Positions 34,398 through 44,107 are shown, counted from the first letter of the stretch. The stretch is DNA of 64,000 bases from JAKFYM01 sp964416595 (GCA_964416595.1 CAYQES010000010.1:12513-76512); one strand, 5' to 3'. Made by a program: numbers and translations. Notes: generated by a model from the sequence alone, not told the origin.

Positions 34398-35371
34398 TAT
34401 AACTCTCCGGCATACTCTCGATACAACCCACCCATGAGTAAGGCCGCGGATTCATCGCTTCCAGAATCGGCCAGAACCGCCAATCCCAATTCTCTTCCGT
34501 TCACATGAAAGGCCAAGGTGTGGTGATGCACGCTTACTGTATAAGGAGAGCCATCCGGATGACTGGGGCTACCCGTTTCTGGATCCACGGTGGGTCCGCT
34601 ATAGGTTCCTGTTTTGCCGCCCACAAATACATTTCTGGGCAAATATTTTTTCCCCCTACTCGCGCCGGTGCGATGGGTATGCATGAGTTTCCACACCACT
34701 TCCGCACCAGGGTATCTTCCTTGGTAGGTATCATGGAGGAAGGCCACCAATTCATCGGCCGTCAATTCATTGCCATGGATGGATCCCCAATAACCTTGAA
34801 AGCCCCGCGTGCGGGCATAGCCCATCCGCTGCGTGAAGCGATGGATCGTTTCACGGCCCCGATCAGAATCCCCGTCTCCCGCCTGGTTCTGCAATTTTGT
34901 CCAAGCTGTATTGGAAGAAACCACCAACATTTCCGCCATGAGCTGTAGCTGCTCTTGGGAAAAAGCGCCGTTTTGTTTGTCCACCAGGGCGGCGCCCACA
35001 AAGATTTTAGAAACCGAAGCACCAAATTGTTTACGGGAAGGATTGGCGCTGGAATCTAGCAGGCGACCCGAATCCAAATCCATCAAGGCCCATTGCACGC
35101 CATGGTTAGGTTGGGTTTTTGTGGCCTGTAGCAGCGCTAAATAGGCCTGTTTTTCTTGCTCCCGAAAGGGCACACCACTGCCCGTGGTTAACACCAAGGG
35201 AGAACCCGAAACCACCACCCGCCGCAAATCTTGGCCGGTGGAAAGCCGTAAAAAATGGGGGTCCGTTACTGGACTACTAGAATTTACCGCCCCCCTTCCT
35301 GGTTCCGCTCCCACAGGAGCCGCCGGGGCACAAGCAGACAATACAAGGCACAAAAGCAAAATACGACTCAT
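34397..35371 (-). CDS. Serine hydrolase lipoprotein, class A beta-lactamase-like
   Basis: 324 residues. The signal peptide ends in a lipobox (LVLSAC), so the protein is a lipoprotein. The active-site triad of class A/PBP-like enzymes is present: SVSK (SxxK), SSN in VVSSNTAW instead of the usual SDN, and KTG in VGGKTGTYSG. An uncommon insertion rich in H and P (SPSHPDGSPYTVSVHHH) follows KTG. It may be a beta-lactamase or a peptidoglycan-acting peptidase; the latter suits its envelope-rich neighbourhood. Confidence 0.8.
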   Translation of the reverse strand: MSRILLLCLVLSACAPAAPVGAEPGRGAVNSSSPVTDPHFLRLSTGQDLRRVVVSGSPLVLTTGSGVPFREQEKQAYLALLQATKTQPNHGVQWALMDLDSGRLLDSSANPSRKQFGASVSKIFVGAALVDKQNGAFSQEQLQLMAEMLVVSSNTAWTKLQNQAGDGDSDRGRETIHRFTQRMGYARTRGFQGYWGSIHGNELTADELVAFLHDTYQGRYPGAEVVWKLMHTHRTGASRGKKYLPRNVFVGGKTGTYSGPTVDPETGSPSHPDGSPYTVSVHHHTLAFHVNGRELGLAVLADSGSDESAALLMGGLYREYAGEL

Positions 35372-35463
35372 AGCAGCTCCTCCTTGAGCGTCTGGAATCT
35401 ATAAAAGGCGTGATTTATTTATGGTAGCTTGTCATCTAGCTGCATTAAAGCCGTTATCTCTGA

Positions 35464-35497
35464 AATTCCTTAATTCATAGCAAATTAATCAGGAATT
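35464..35497. repeat. Inverted repeat upstream of the exported three-gene operon
   Basis: AATTCCTTAATT (35464-35475) is mirrored by AATTAATCAGGAATT (35483-35497), with a short bulge. It sits 18 bp before the -35 box, in position for an activator or repressor site. Confidence 0.4.
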
Positions 35498-35514
35498 ATT
35501 TCCCGATAATATTC

Positions 35515-35542
35515 TTGACCAAAACAATCAAATCGATATAGA
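35515..35542 (+). promoter_or_regulatory. Sigma-70-type promoter of the 35584-40355 operon
   Basis: TTGACC (35515-35520), a 16-bp spacer and TATAGA (35537-35542). Both hexamers match the consensus at five of six and four of six. The leader to ATG 35584 is about 35 nt. Confidence 0.65.
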
Positions 35543-35583
35543 CATGATGCGTTATTTTAATAACTCTCCCATGGGGCTCACGT

Positions 35584-37398
35584 ATGAAAATCATTTTCGC
35601 TCTTCTCTCTGTAACTCTCGTTTCCTTGGCCGCGGCGTTCGCTGCAGGATTCAACATCTCGGACTACAATCAGGCGCTTCCCTCCTGGGGAACCTCTTGG
35701 CGGCCCGGCGCTGATGCCCTGAACGGCTATTACCCCAGCTTCTACACGGGCTTTGCCATGAGAAGCAGCTTCCCCGACCGCATCCACGTGCGCTTAGCCC
35801 GCGGGAACCAAACCAGAGTATCAGTTATCCTCGATGAGCAAACCATCAGCGACTACCTCTTTGATCTCGCCAAACGCCATGAGTTCTACCAAGCCGCCAA
35901 TGCTGCCCAACTCATCCGACCCGTAAGTAGCGAAAAGGCCAGCGTTACCCCCCAACTCCAATACTTCAACCAAATCTTAGAAGCCGAAGGCATCCTCTCC
36001 TTCGTGGACAGCGCCAAACGCGGCAACCAATCTGCCGAAACCATTTATCGTAAAAGCCTCGAAACCCTCACCGCCCTAAATCCGGGCCGGGTGTTCTCTC
36101 TGCGGATCAATCTGCAAACAGAATTCTTAAAGTGGAAATCGCAAATGCGCGCCCTCTTGGCTAACGAAAACGATGCCCAAACTTTTTTCAGCAGCAAGCC
36201 TGACCAAGCGGTGATCGCCCTCAACAGTTTATTGTGGGGAAGAATCAACCTAGTAGATGCGCCCTCCAAAGAAATGCTCACGCTATTAGCGAACACTGCC
36301 ACTCTCGCCAAAAGCGATAACAACAACGAGCAATTTATTCTTTCGGCTCTAGCTCTTTTCCAAATGACCACGGGAAATAAATATAAATTCCGCGTATTGG
36401 AAAATGGCCAATGGCAAAATGCCATCCAATGCCAAAACGTAAACCAGTGCTTTCTAGTGTATCCAGAATTCACCACGATTTACCCCACTGGCTCTGTAAA
36501 ATCTTCCACTAAAGATCAGTTCGGAAACACAATTCCCACCTTCGCCACTCCCGGTCTCTGGCGCTTTCTCTCCCGCGGCAGCAGGCACGACGTGGATAAT
36601 ATCCGCGACGAAAGCTACTACGGCTGGGCACCGAAAATGGATTACGAAGAAATCGGTAACGGCTTCCACAATCCCGCTGTGCGTTTTGCCGGGATCGGTA
36701 GCGAAGTAAAATCTGCTCTCGGCATCAACGAAACCCACAGCACTTTGTGGAGCGTGATGCGCGGCGGAGTTTCTCACGGTTGCTCTCGCCTATCCTTGGG
36801 CCATGTTTGGGAAATGCGCCATATCTTCCCTGTGGAAAACGAAAAAATGACCCAAGTGTACTTCTTCGGCAATAACCCTCAGGATTTCGACGTTTACGAC
36901 GTGGACGGTAACGGTAGCCCTGAAGTGATGGGCGTGGAATATATGATTTCCTACAATGTGAAAGGCTCTAGCGGCCTAGCTCGCCGAGAAGGCGCTGATC
37001 TAAAGATTAGCAAAGAGGATAAACTGAATTTCTACAGTGATCTCTACGGCGCCGAGAACGTGTTCACCCAAGATAGCAGCGGAAATTTCATATTCCACAA
37101 TCCCTCTGCTTCGATCCTCTCCTATTTGAATTTCCAGAAAAAGAAAATCACCACCCGCTTGCAAGTGAATGGTGAAATTCCCCTCTGGGAGCAAGCCTAC
37201 GAGCGGGATAAGGTACAGTTCTATCTACCTTTCACCACACAAGGCCTCACTACCGCAGGCAGCTCCCCATTGAGTAAACGTATCGTGCGTTTATTGGGTC
37301 GGGTTCGTGGTTGCGCTCCTACCACCAACAAAAATCTTTGCGGCGAAGCAGCTTTCGATGCGGAAGCACAAAAAATATTGGCTGAAATTGCTCAATAA
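35584..37398 (+). CDS. Exported L,D-transpeptidase-like protein (YkuD motif)
   Basis: 604 residues, signal peptide of about 20 residues. The catalytic motif SHGCSR (S397-R402, nucleophile C400) with a preceding histidine (H385) fits the YkuD L,D-transpeptidase active site. The domain before it (about 40-330) is not recognised; it contains two cysteines (C283, C289). A DVDGNGSPEV stretch after the active site resembles a calcium loop. YkuD enzymes make or edit 3-3 cross-links or attach proteins to peptidoglycan. The enzyme is first of three exported proteins in one operon. It is more divergent than standard YkuD proteins. Confidence 0.7.
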   Translation: MKIIFALLSVTLVSLAAAFAAGFNISDYNQALPSWGTSWRPGADALNGYYPSFYTGFAMRSSFPDRIHVRLARGNQTRVSVILDEQTISDYLFDLAKRHEFYQAANAAQLIRPVSSEKASVTPQLQYFNQILEAEGILSFVDSAKRGNQSAETIYRKSLETLTALNPGRVFSLRINLQTEFLKWKSQMRALLANENDAQTFFSSKPDQAVIALNSLLWGRINLVDAPSKEMLTLLANTATLAKSDNNNEQFILSALALFQMTTGNKYKFRVLENGQWQNAIQCQNVNQCFLVYPEFTTIYPTGSVKSSTKDQFGNTIPTFATPGLWRFLSRGSRHDVDNIRDESYYGWAPKMDYEEIGNGFHNPAVRFAGIGSEVKSALGINETHSTLWSVMRGGVSHGCSRLSLGHVWEMRHIFPVENEKMTQVYFFGNNPQDFDVYDVDGNGSPEVMGVEYMISYNVKGSSGLARREGADLKISKEDKLNFYSDLYGAENVFTQDSSGNFIFHNPSASILSYLNFQKKKITTRLQVNGEIPLWEQAYERDKVQFYLPFTTQGLTTAGSSPLSKRIVRLLGRVRGCAPTTNKNLCGEAAFDAEAQKILAEIAQ

Positions 37399-37407
37399 GA
37401 GGATCTT

Positions 37408-38778
37408 ATGAAATATTTTCTACTTTTAACCCTACTCTTTAGCACCGCGGCCAAAGCGGATCTAAAAGAAGATTTCGAAGCCGTAAATAAAGAATCCAAG
37501 GGCGCCTTTGGCCAAAATTATTTGCAAGGCACCTCTTCTCGTACCACCGTGAGCTCCGGAAAATCGCCAAAAAATTTTCTGTTCCAAGCGGCGTATCGCA
37601 ATGAAAAAGCGCAAATCTTGGTGGACACGCACCAGTTTTACTTAGGCAACCTTTTCACCACCAACTACTACCAGTTGATGGGTGAGTATGTGTATGGCGA
37701 CGTGAATTCCGATCACGAAATCGATCACTCAGCGCTTCTAGCCAACAGCCAAGAAGCCATGAAAAAAGCCAGTCTCATCATCAAACACTGGGTGTTGGAA
37801 AAGCATTATATCTTCCACTTCCCGAACACAAACTTAGCCAAAGGCTTCGCTTACCGCGGAATCGGAGGCTCGGAATTTGAGCGCCCCTATGCGGAACATT
37901 TTTTCAATTTCTATTTATCTTCCATGAATGATGACTTCCAATATTTACCGGCCTTCCTCTTAGTGAACCAAAGCCCCATCGTGGATTCTTCTTCTTTGGA
38001 TAAAGCCCGGCTCTTGATCTCCGATTCCTACGAATATTTCAAAGCCCGCTTTGGGGCCAACGATGATCGCGTGAAGGCACTATTCAAATTGCGCAACGCC
38101 ATCCACAATCAGCTCTCAAAAGCTGTAATTGCCCAAATCGACCAATACTATGTGGATTATCCCTTCTATCTAGAAGAAGGTCACACGTACCTGGGAGTGA
38201 TCCGCGAGATCTTGGTGGATTATTTTAGCTTCAGCGCCGATAAAATCAGTAAAGATGCCGCCGCCATTGGCTTAAGCGATCTCCAAGCTGCTGCGGATCA
38301 AATCACCACCGAGGGAGCTATTACGCCCGAAAACCTCCTGGCTCTTTCGCGGGTGGCCGCCCAATGGAAAACGGATATCGGCAGCGATAAAATCGATTTC
38401 AAAAATCGCGCCCGCACTTTGGCTGTGCTCACGAAAGTTAGCCGCTTCCTCAATAAAGAGTTGGCAGCTTTAGAAAACGCCAAAAATCCTGCAGCTATCG
38501 AAGCCGTAGTGAACACCATTTACTTGGAAGGTTTTCTGATCAAAGACAACTGGCAGTACTTCAAAGACGAAGTTCCGCTTACCTCTGATTATGCCAGTTT
38601 ACTTTCTGACATTTTAGAAATCGCCGGCGGCGGCACTGGCAGCACTCTGCAAGAAGCCTTCAAGGGGGCCTATGAGCAATGGCTCATCGTGGAACCCAAA
38701 ATGGAGTACTTCCTCGATAACACAATTAAATCTTCGTCTCTTAACATGGCCGCGCTAGTGGCAGAAAAAGTTCGTTAA
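37408..38778 (+). CDS. Exported helical protein, unknown function
   Basis: 456 residues with a signal peptide (KYFLLLTLLFSTAAKA-D). The mature part is largely helical and acidic with no cysteines and no recognised motif. EYVYGDVNSDHEIDHSALL may bind a metal (DVNSDHEID resembles an EF-hand loop). It lies 9 bp after the transpeptidase-like gene and 17 bp before the ATP-grasp gene, so a shared role is likely. GAGGATCTT precedes the ATG. Confidence 0.65.
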   Translation: MKYFLLLTLLFSTAAKADLKEDFEAVNKESKGAFGQNYLQGTSSRTTVSSGKSPKNFLFQAAYRNEKAQILVDTHQFYLGNLFTTNYYQLMGEYVYGDVNSDHEIDHSALLANSQEAMKKASLIIKHWVLEKHYIFHFPNTNLAKGFAYRGIGGSEFERPYAEHFFNFYLSSMNDDFQYLPAFLLVNQSPIVDSSSLDKARLLISDSYEYFKARFGANDDRVKALFKLRNAIHNQLSKAVIAQIDQYYVDYPFYLEEGHTYLGVIREILVDYFSFSADKISKDAAAIGLSDLQAAADQITTEGAITPENLLALSRVAAQWKTDIGSDKIDFKNRARTLAVLTKVSRFLNKELAALENAKNPAAIEAVVNTIYLEGFLIKDNWQYFKDEVPLTSDYASLLSDILEIAGGGTGSTLQEAFKGAYEQWLIVEPKMEYFLDNTIKSSSLNMAALVAEKVR

Positions 38779-38795
38779 CAAAAAAGGTGAATATA

Positions 38796-40355
38796 ATGAA
38801 AAAATATCTCTTAGCACTGGCACTTTTAGTTTCTTCCTTAGGCGCAAAACAAGCTCTTGCGGGAGCCAAAGTAATGAACCCCGGCGAGGCAAAAGGCCAA
38901 TTGGTTTTCATTTCCGATGAAGATGTGCGCATGGGTTCAGAAAAGTTCAAAAGCCTTTCACCGCTTTCGATTCCCGCATTTGCTGAATTGCCGATGGATA
39001 TGTCGGTAGTAGCTGGGGCGATCACGCTAAAACAGCAGAACTTAAACTCCCACGTGCAATTAAAATCCCGCGCCCGCAAAACCCCAAACCTCGATATCTC
39101 TGATCTTGAAGGCGGGATGCAAAACGAGCTTTTGAAAAACTTTAAGGATGGGGATTGGATCCACCTACTATTGGGTACCGATGGTAGCGTGCAAATCACC
39201 GCTTCCAGCGAACAAGAAGCTTTAAAATTCTACCAAGATAGAAAAACCGTGGAAGTTAAAATCCGCGCTGATTTACAAGCCAATAAAATCTACGAACACG
39301 CAGAATTATCTTCCAAGGATTCTGATAAAGTAGGATCCAAAGCCGCCAACTATGCGGAACTTGCGAAAGCCCTCAACACCCCCGAGCGCACCGTGGTTCG
39401 CCCAGGTTACGCCTTGCCTTTCTATTACTACCAACAGTTCATCGACTCTAATCCAGAGATCAAAGCAGCCATCGAAAAGATGCTCCGGGATCCGCTCATG
39501 ACCAAAATTTCCAAAGTGAGCTACCGGGAACAAAAACTCCAAATGATCCAAGCGATGATTTTGAGCGAAGCCAGCGTGATCAGCCAAGAACTAGTGGATA
39601 ATATGTTAGCCATTTTGGACACAAAACTCACCAAAGATGGCCACAAGCGGAAAATGAAACTCCGTAGCTCTACCAACGCTGAAGATCTACCAAACTTCAA
39701 TGGTGCTGGTCTCTATACTTCCGAATCCTATAAGCCAGAAAAAGACGGAGTAGAAAAACCCCACGAGAAAAAAGTAAAAAGCTTAAAAGAAGCTTTGCGC
39801 GTGGTATGGGCTTCCGTTTGGAACGTTCGTGCCTACGAAGAGCGTAATTACTTCCGCATTCCCCATGAAGACGTAAAAATGGGCGTGCAGATCAATCCCT
39901 CCTTCAGTAATGAGGGGGTGGATGGAGTAGTAGTTACAAAAAATATTGCTAATGCCAACGGGCTAGAGGGTGCTGCTGTTTATATCGAGGCCCAGCGCGG
40001 AGATAAATATAGCGTGGCCAATCCTGAGAGCGGAACCCGCCCAGAGCGCATACTCGTGATGGTAGATGCTGCAGATAAACTAAACACTGCCGCTTACCAA
40101 ATCCATGTATTGCAAAAATCCAACGTGGCTGACGATATGATCACCGTATTGGATCACGACAATCCCAATCCGATTATGAGTGACGAAAACATCAAAGATC
40201 TTGTGTACCAAAGCCTAAAGGCGGAAGCGCACTTCAAGCCGATCTTCGGCCAGAATAATAATGCTTTTGCTTTGGACATCGAATTCAAGGTGGACAGCGA
40301 AGACACGGGCTCGCCGCAAATATACTTAAAACAAGCTCGCCCCTATATCGACTAA
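38796..40355 (+). CDS. Exported ATP-grasp (PEP synthase/PPDK N-terminal-like) protein
   Basis: 519 residues with a clear signal peptide (KKYLLALALLVSSLGAKQALA). Residues about 170-515 follow the pyruvate phosphate dikinase N-terminal (ATP-binding) pattern: DKVGSKAANYAELAKAL, then RPGYALP, RSSTNAEDLPNFNGAG, ASVWNVRAYEER, and the closing DIEFKV-IYLKQARPY. The phosphohistidine swivel and the PEP-binding barrel are absent. A domain that uses ATP is not expected in the periplasm, where ATP is missing, so it may work outside the cell or use another ligand. ATG 38796 follows AAGGTG; GTG 38787 is also open. Confidence 0.75.
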   Translation: MKKYLLALALLVSSLGAKQALAGAKVMNPGEAKGQLVFISDEDVRMGSEKFKSLSPLSIPAFAELPMDMSVVAGAITLKQQNLNSHVQLKSRARKTPNLDISDLEGGMQNELLKNFKDGDWIHLLLGTDGSVQITASSEQEALKFYQDRKTVEVKIRADLQANKIYEHAELSSKDSDKVGSKAANYAELAKALNTPERTVVRPGYALPFYYYQQFIDSNPEIKAAIEKMLRDPLMTKISKVSYREQKLQMIQAMILSEASVISQELVDNMLAILDTKLTKDGHKRKMKLRSSTNAEDLPNFNGAGLYTSESYKPEKDGVEKPHEKKVKSLKEALRVVWASVWNVRAYEERNYFRIPHEDVKMGVQINPSFSNEGVDGVVVTKNIANANGLEGAAVYIEAQRGDKYSVANPESGTRPERILVMVDAADKLNTAAYQIHVLQKSNVADDMITVLDHDNPNPIMSDENIKDLVYQSLKAEAHFKPIFGQNNNAFALDIEFKVDSEDTGSPQIYLKQARPYID

Positions 40356-42277
40356 GGCTCAAAGGAATAAATTCCTTCCACTTGCAGCCGATTTTTTAGG
40401 TGGCCGGCGGAAAAGCCCTGATCGTGCACGATTTCCTGGCTATAAGCCCTGGCCCGCTCCTTCTTACCCAAGTAGTGATTTCCCAGGGTTAAAACGGGAA
40501 GTAAACCAAAACGCCCTGGGCTACCCTTGGGCACTCTTTTAGCTAAAGACTCAAAAAAATCCACAATCGCCTGGCGGGCGGGTTTTCCTTGGAGCGGAAA
40601 AAGGAAAAGCTGAATGCCTTCGAATTCCCGCAGTAAATACCCCTCAGGAAGCATTGCGGCCTTAAGTTTTTGCCCATCCCAAGAATTATACAACACAATT
40701 GCGAGCCACTCCGGCTCCCAATCAGACTGAAAAAATCGCGGAAGCCACGTGAGCATATCGGAATTTTCAAATTCTTCGGAAGGAAAGTCCGCTTGCCCGC
40801 CCGCTTTCACGTGCTTTAGTTTCATATAAAATTGCTCGCCAATCAGCCAAGGGCAAAACTTATTGCCTGAGGCTAAGCAGAAATTTAAAATCGCAACTTT
40901 TTTCCCGTCAAATTCATTAATGGCTGAAAAGAACGCACGCGTATTGTCCCGCGAGGGCGGATTAGGAATATAGTTTTTGTAAGCATTTGGGTAAACTAAA
41001 GATAAAATAGCGGTCACAGAAAAAAGCGGAACCCACACCGGCCAGCGCCCCAAGCCACTCATTTTCCAACGCTCTTCCACAAATTGAATCCCATGGGCCA
41101 AAAAGAAAAATGATAGGGGCCAAACGGCCAGGAGATAATAAGCTTGGAGCGGCCACTCAATATAACCTTTGAAATAAGGAATCAAAAAAGCCAGAAAAAG
41201 AAAGGCAGTGAGACCAAACAGCAATAGTCCATAAAAAGAGTGAGATAAGGTAGGTTTTTCTTTTTTCTTAAAAAAACAGGAAAAAAGAAAACAAAGTAGA
41301 AGCGCCAGTAACAATGGCAAAAGTGGCGTGATGTAAACAGAAAGATAATAAGAAAAATTAGCCGAGGTTACTTCCGCCCATAAAAATTCCAATGTGAACG
41401 GTTTTGTGCGCGAGATCCGCGGTGTGGAAATGCGCAAAATGTAAAGCTGAACCGGAGTAAAGGCGAGCACTCCTATGCTTACGGCAAACACAATCCGCAA
41501 CCGATTTTTCCATAGAGAAACAGGCGCCACAGCCAAAGCCACACAAGCGCCACCGATCACCACTACCGGTTGCATGCCAATGGCCAACAGCGAACACAAA
41601 CAAATGGCCGCTAGATACACTCCCTCTCCCCAACTCATGGCTCGTTTTAGAAGTGGCACAAGAAAACTGCAGAAAATAATGATGGTGAACATGCCGATGG
41701 AAAGGGGGCGTGCTTCATAGCCATATTGGGTAACAATTCCATGCAGTGAATAAAACAACACACCCAAAACCGCTATTACCCAGTGGCCCGTGATTCTACG
41801 CAACTGCACAGCCAAGAGGCCCGCTGCTGCGCTAGAAAAAAGGCAGGCACTGAAACGGCCCGTGAGTTCCGTAAGACCAAACAGCCGAACGATACTGTTT
41901 ATTAAAATAAATTCAAACGGAGGCTGGTGCTGGCTCGCGGCAGCGGCCACAGGCATTTGCCGAATGGCAGTGGATACTTGGTAATCCTCATCAAGCCAAA
42001 TGGGAATCTGGTGCACTAGAGAAATGCGAAACACTAACATCAGGAAGAAAAAAAACAGGAACGCTTGGATCTCATTCCACTCCTTGGTGCTAAGTTTCCA
42101 GCGGAAATATTTAGTTTCAGTGAAAAGAAGAGCTAAAAAAAATACGAAAATAATTCCGGAAAAATAAATTTCTATTTCGGGAGAAAAAAGCTCTTTGCCA
42201 TTAAAAAAAGAAAAAATCGCCCCGGCTGATCCCCAACCAAACAAAAAGAGGGTCAAAAAACGCTCTAAAGCTGCCAT
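40352..42277 (-). CDS. GT-C membrane glycosyltransferase (PMT/GT39-like)
   Basis: 641 residues with about eleven membrane segments and a soluble C-terminal third (from about 440). WLDEDYQVSTAIRQM in the first large loop carries the acidic DE motif of GT39/ArnT-type enzymes, and HQPPFEFIL follows as in many of them. It would transfer a sugar from a polyprenyl phosphate carrier outside the membrane. ATG 42277 is 4 bp behind the ABC-F stop, and it ends the seven-gene - strand run. Confidence 0.75.
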   Translation of the reverse strand: MAALERFLTLFLFGWGSAGAIFSFFNGKELFSPEIEIYFSGIIFVFFLALLFTETKYFRWKLSTKEWNEIQAFLFFFFLMLVFRISLVHQIPIWLDEDYQVSTAIRQMPVAAAASQHQPPFEFILINSIVRLFGLTELTGRFSACLFSSAAAGLLAVQLRRITGHWVIAVLGVLFYSLHGIVTQYGYEARPLSIGMFTIIIFCSFLVPLLKRAMSWGEGVYLAAICLCSLLAIGMQPVVVIGGACVALAVAPVSLWKNRLRIVFAVSIGVLAFTPVQLYILRISTPRISRTKPFTLEFLWAEVTSANFSYYLSVYITPLLPLLLALLLCFLFSCFFKKKEKPTLSHSFYGLLLFGLTAFLFLAFLIPYFKGYIEWPLQAYYLLAVWPLSFFFLAHGIQFVEERWKMSGLGRWPVWVPLFSVTAILSLVYPNAYKNYIPNPPSRDNTRAFFSAINEFDGKKVAILNFCLASGNKFCPWLIGEQFYMKLKHVKAGGQADFPSEEFENSDMLTWLPRFFQSDWEPEWLAIVLYNSWDGQKLKAAMLPEGYLLREFEGIQLFLFPLQGKPARQAIVDFFESLAKRVPKGSPGRFGLLPVLTLGNHYLGKKERARAYSQEIVHDQGFSAGHLKNRLQVEGIYSFEP

Positions 42278-42281
42278 AGCT

Positions 42282-44102
42282 CTACTTCCCCTTAAATTTC
42301 GCGATGGAATCCAAGTGCTGCTCTTTAGCTTCGGAAAGTTGCAGCCAACGCTCTTCCAATTCCTGCATATGCACACCCAAGGAACTTAAACGCAGCACCC
42401 AATCACTAACGGGAGATTCAGCCTCCACAATTTTCTGGTTCAAAGTTTCACTTTCCTCTTGCACGCGCTGCATCTCTTGTTCACATTCCAAAAGTTGTTT
42501 TTCACAGAGGCGATATTCGCGCTCTAGCTTTTTTTTAGCGTCCTTCCAGTTTTCTGGCTTTTCAAGCACAATCTCTGGGGAGCATTTTTCTTTTGTTACC
42601 ACTGGTAACTCTTCCGCAACCAGTTGCTGCACACTCCATACATATTCTTCATAGGTGCCCGGGTAGAGCCGCACTTGCCCGCGAGCCACCTCCAGGATTT
42701 TTGTGCCCACTCGTTTGATAAAACCCCGGTCGTGGCTCACCACCACAACAGTGCCTTCATAGGCGGCCAGAGCATTCGTGAGGGCCTCAACGGTTTGAAA
42801 ATCTAAGTGGTTGGTGGGCTCATCGAGCACCAAACAAGGCGCCTTTTGTAATAGCACCCGGCCGAGAGCCACCCGGGATTTTTCCCCCCCGGAAAGAACA
42901 GAAATGAGCTTTTTTACGTCGTCTCCCGAAAATAAAAGAGAACCGGCCAAATCCAGGATTTCTTGGGGCCTCACATCCCTATGGGCCGCCCGCTCTAGGG
43001 ATCTTAGTACAGTATCCGTTGGCTCCAAGGCTTCCACCACATGTTGAGCAAAAAATGCCAACTCCACGCTCAAGCCAAATTCTACTTTGCCATGCAGCGG
43101 AGCCAAGGCGCCCGAGAGGCCTTTTAGCAAAGTAGATTTACCCGCTCCATTCATTCCTACCACGGCCACATGATCGCCCCGCTGCACTTGCAGATTCACA
43201 TTACGCAAAATGATATTTTCGCCGTAACCAAACTGGGCTTGGTCCATGGCTAAGGTAAGTTTTCCAGTTTTGGCGGGAGCCGGAATAGCGATCCGCGTAG
43301 TCACAGGCAATGGTTTGATTTCAATTTCTTCCATGCGTGCCAAGCTTTTTAAACGGGATTGGGCCTGGCGAGCTTTAGTGGCCGAAGCGCCAAAGCGGGC
43401 CACAAAATCCAAGATATCTTTTCGCTTAGCAGCTTGGCCGGCAGCTCGGGCTTGCAATTGAGCGCGGAGCAAAGTTTTTTGCTCGAAGTAATCGTCAATA
43501 TTTCCGTTGAACTTCGTGACCTCTTGATTCTCCACCTCCAAGATGTGATCAGTGGTGCGCCTCAAGAATTCTCGATCATGGGAGATCAGCAAAAAGGCCC
43601 CCTCAAAACCTTGAAGAAAGCGCTCCAACACTAGAGTGGTTTCCAAGTCCAAATAGTTTGTGGGCTCATCCAAAAGCATAAGATTGGGCGCTTGCCCAAG
43701 TAAACCCAATAACTTAAGGCGCATGCGATAGCCGCCGCTCAAAGAGAGCACGGGTTTTTCCAAAATTTCTTCGTTGAGCTGCAAAATTCTTCCTTGGGAT
43801 TTTAATTCCCAGAGTGGAATTTTTGTTACCCTAGCCAAATAACTATTACCGCTTTCTCCCGGCTCCCAAATCTCATGCTGGGAAAGATAGCCTAAAGATA
43901 ATTTCCGAGAGCGCACCACGACGCCTTCATCCAAAGATTCTTCTTCCGTAAGAATGCGAAAGAGCGTGGATTTGCCAGCACCATTGGGGCCTATTACGCC
44001 CACATGTTCCCCCGCATTGAGGGAAAAAGTGGCGTCCGTAAAAAGCGTGCGGGAGCCATAGGATTTTGTGCCGTTTTGGAGTTGTAAGAGATTTTCGGCC
44101 AT
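42282..44102 (-). CDS. ABC-F family ATPase (Uup/YheS type)
   Basis: 606 residues, two ABC domains without membrane segments. N-domain: GPNGAGKST, signature LSGGYRMRLK, Walker B LLDEPTNYLD. C-domain: GMNGAGKST, LSGGEKSRVALG, VLDEPTNHLD. A linker and a C-terminal coiled coil (about 520-600) of the Uup kind follow. ABC-F proteins act on the ribosome. ATG 44102 is chosen as it starts the domain; the upstream gene (udk) ends 5 bp before it. Confidence 0.9.
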   Translation of the reverse strand: MAENLLQLQNGTKSYGSRTLFTDATFSLNAGEHVGVIGPNGAGKSTLFRILTEEESLDEGVVVRSRKLSLGYLSQHEIWEPGESGNSYLARVTKIPLWELKSQGRILQLNEEILEKPVLSLSGGYRMRLKLLGLLGQAPNLMLLDEPTNYLDLETTLVLERFLQGFEGAFLLISHDREFLRRTTDHILEVENQEVTKFNGNIDDYFEQKTLLRAQLQARAAGQAAKRKDILDFVARFGASATKARQAQSRLKSLARMEEIEIKPLPVTTRIAIPAPAKTGKLTLAMDQAQFGYGENIILRNVNLQVQRGDHVAVVGMNGAGKSTLLKGLSGALAPLHGKVEFGLSVELAFFAQHVVEALEPTDTVLRSLERAAHRDVRPQEILDLAGSLLFSGDDVKKLISVLSGGEKSRVALGRVLLQKAPCLVLDEPTNHLDFQTVEALTNALAAYEGTVVVVSHDRGFIKRVGTKILEVARGQVRLYPGTYEEYVWSVQQLVAEELPVVTKEKCSPEIVLEKPENWKDAKKKLEREYRLCEKQLLECEQEMQRVQEESETLNQKIVEAESPVSDWVLRLSSLGVHMQELEERWLQLSEAKEQHLDSIAKFKGK

Positions 44103-44107
44103 GGGTT

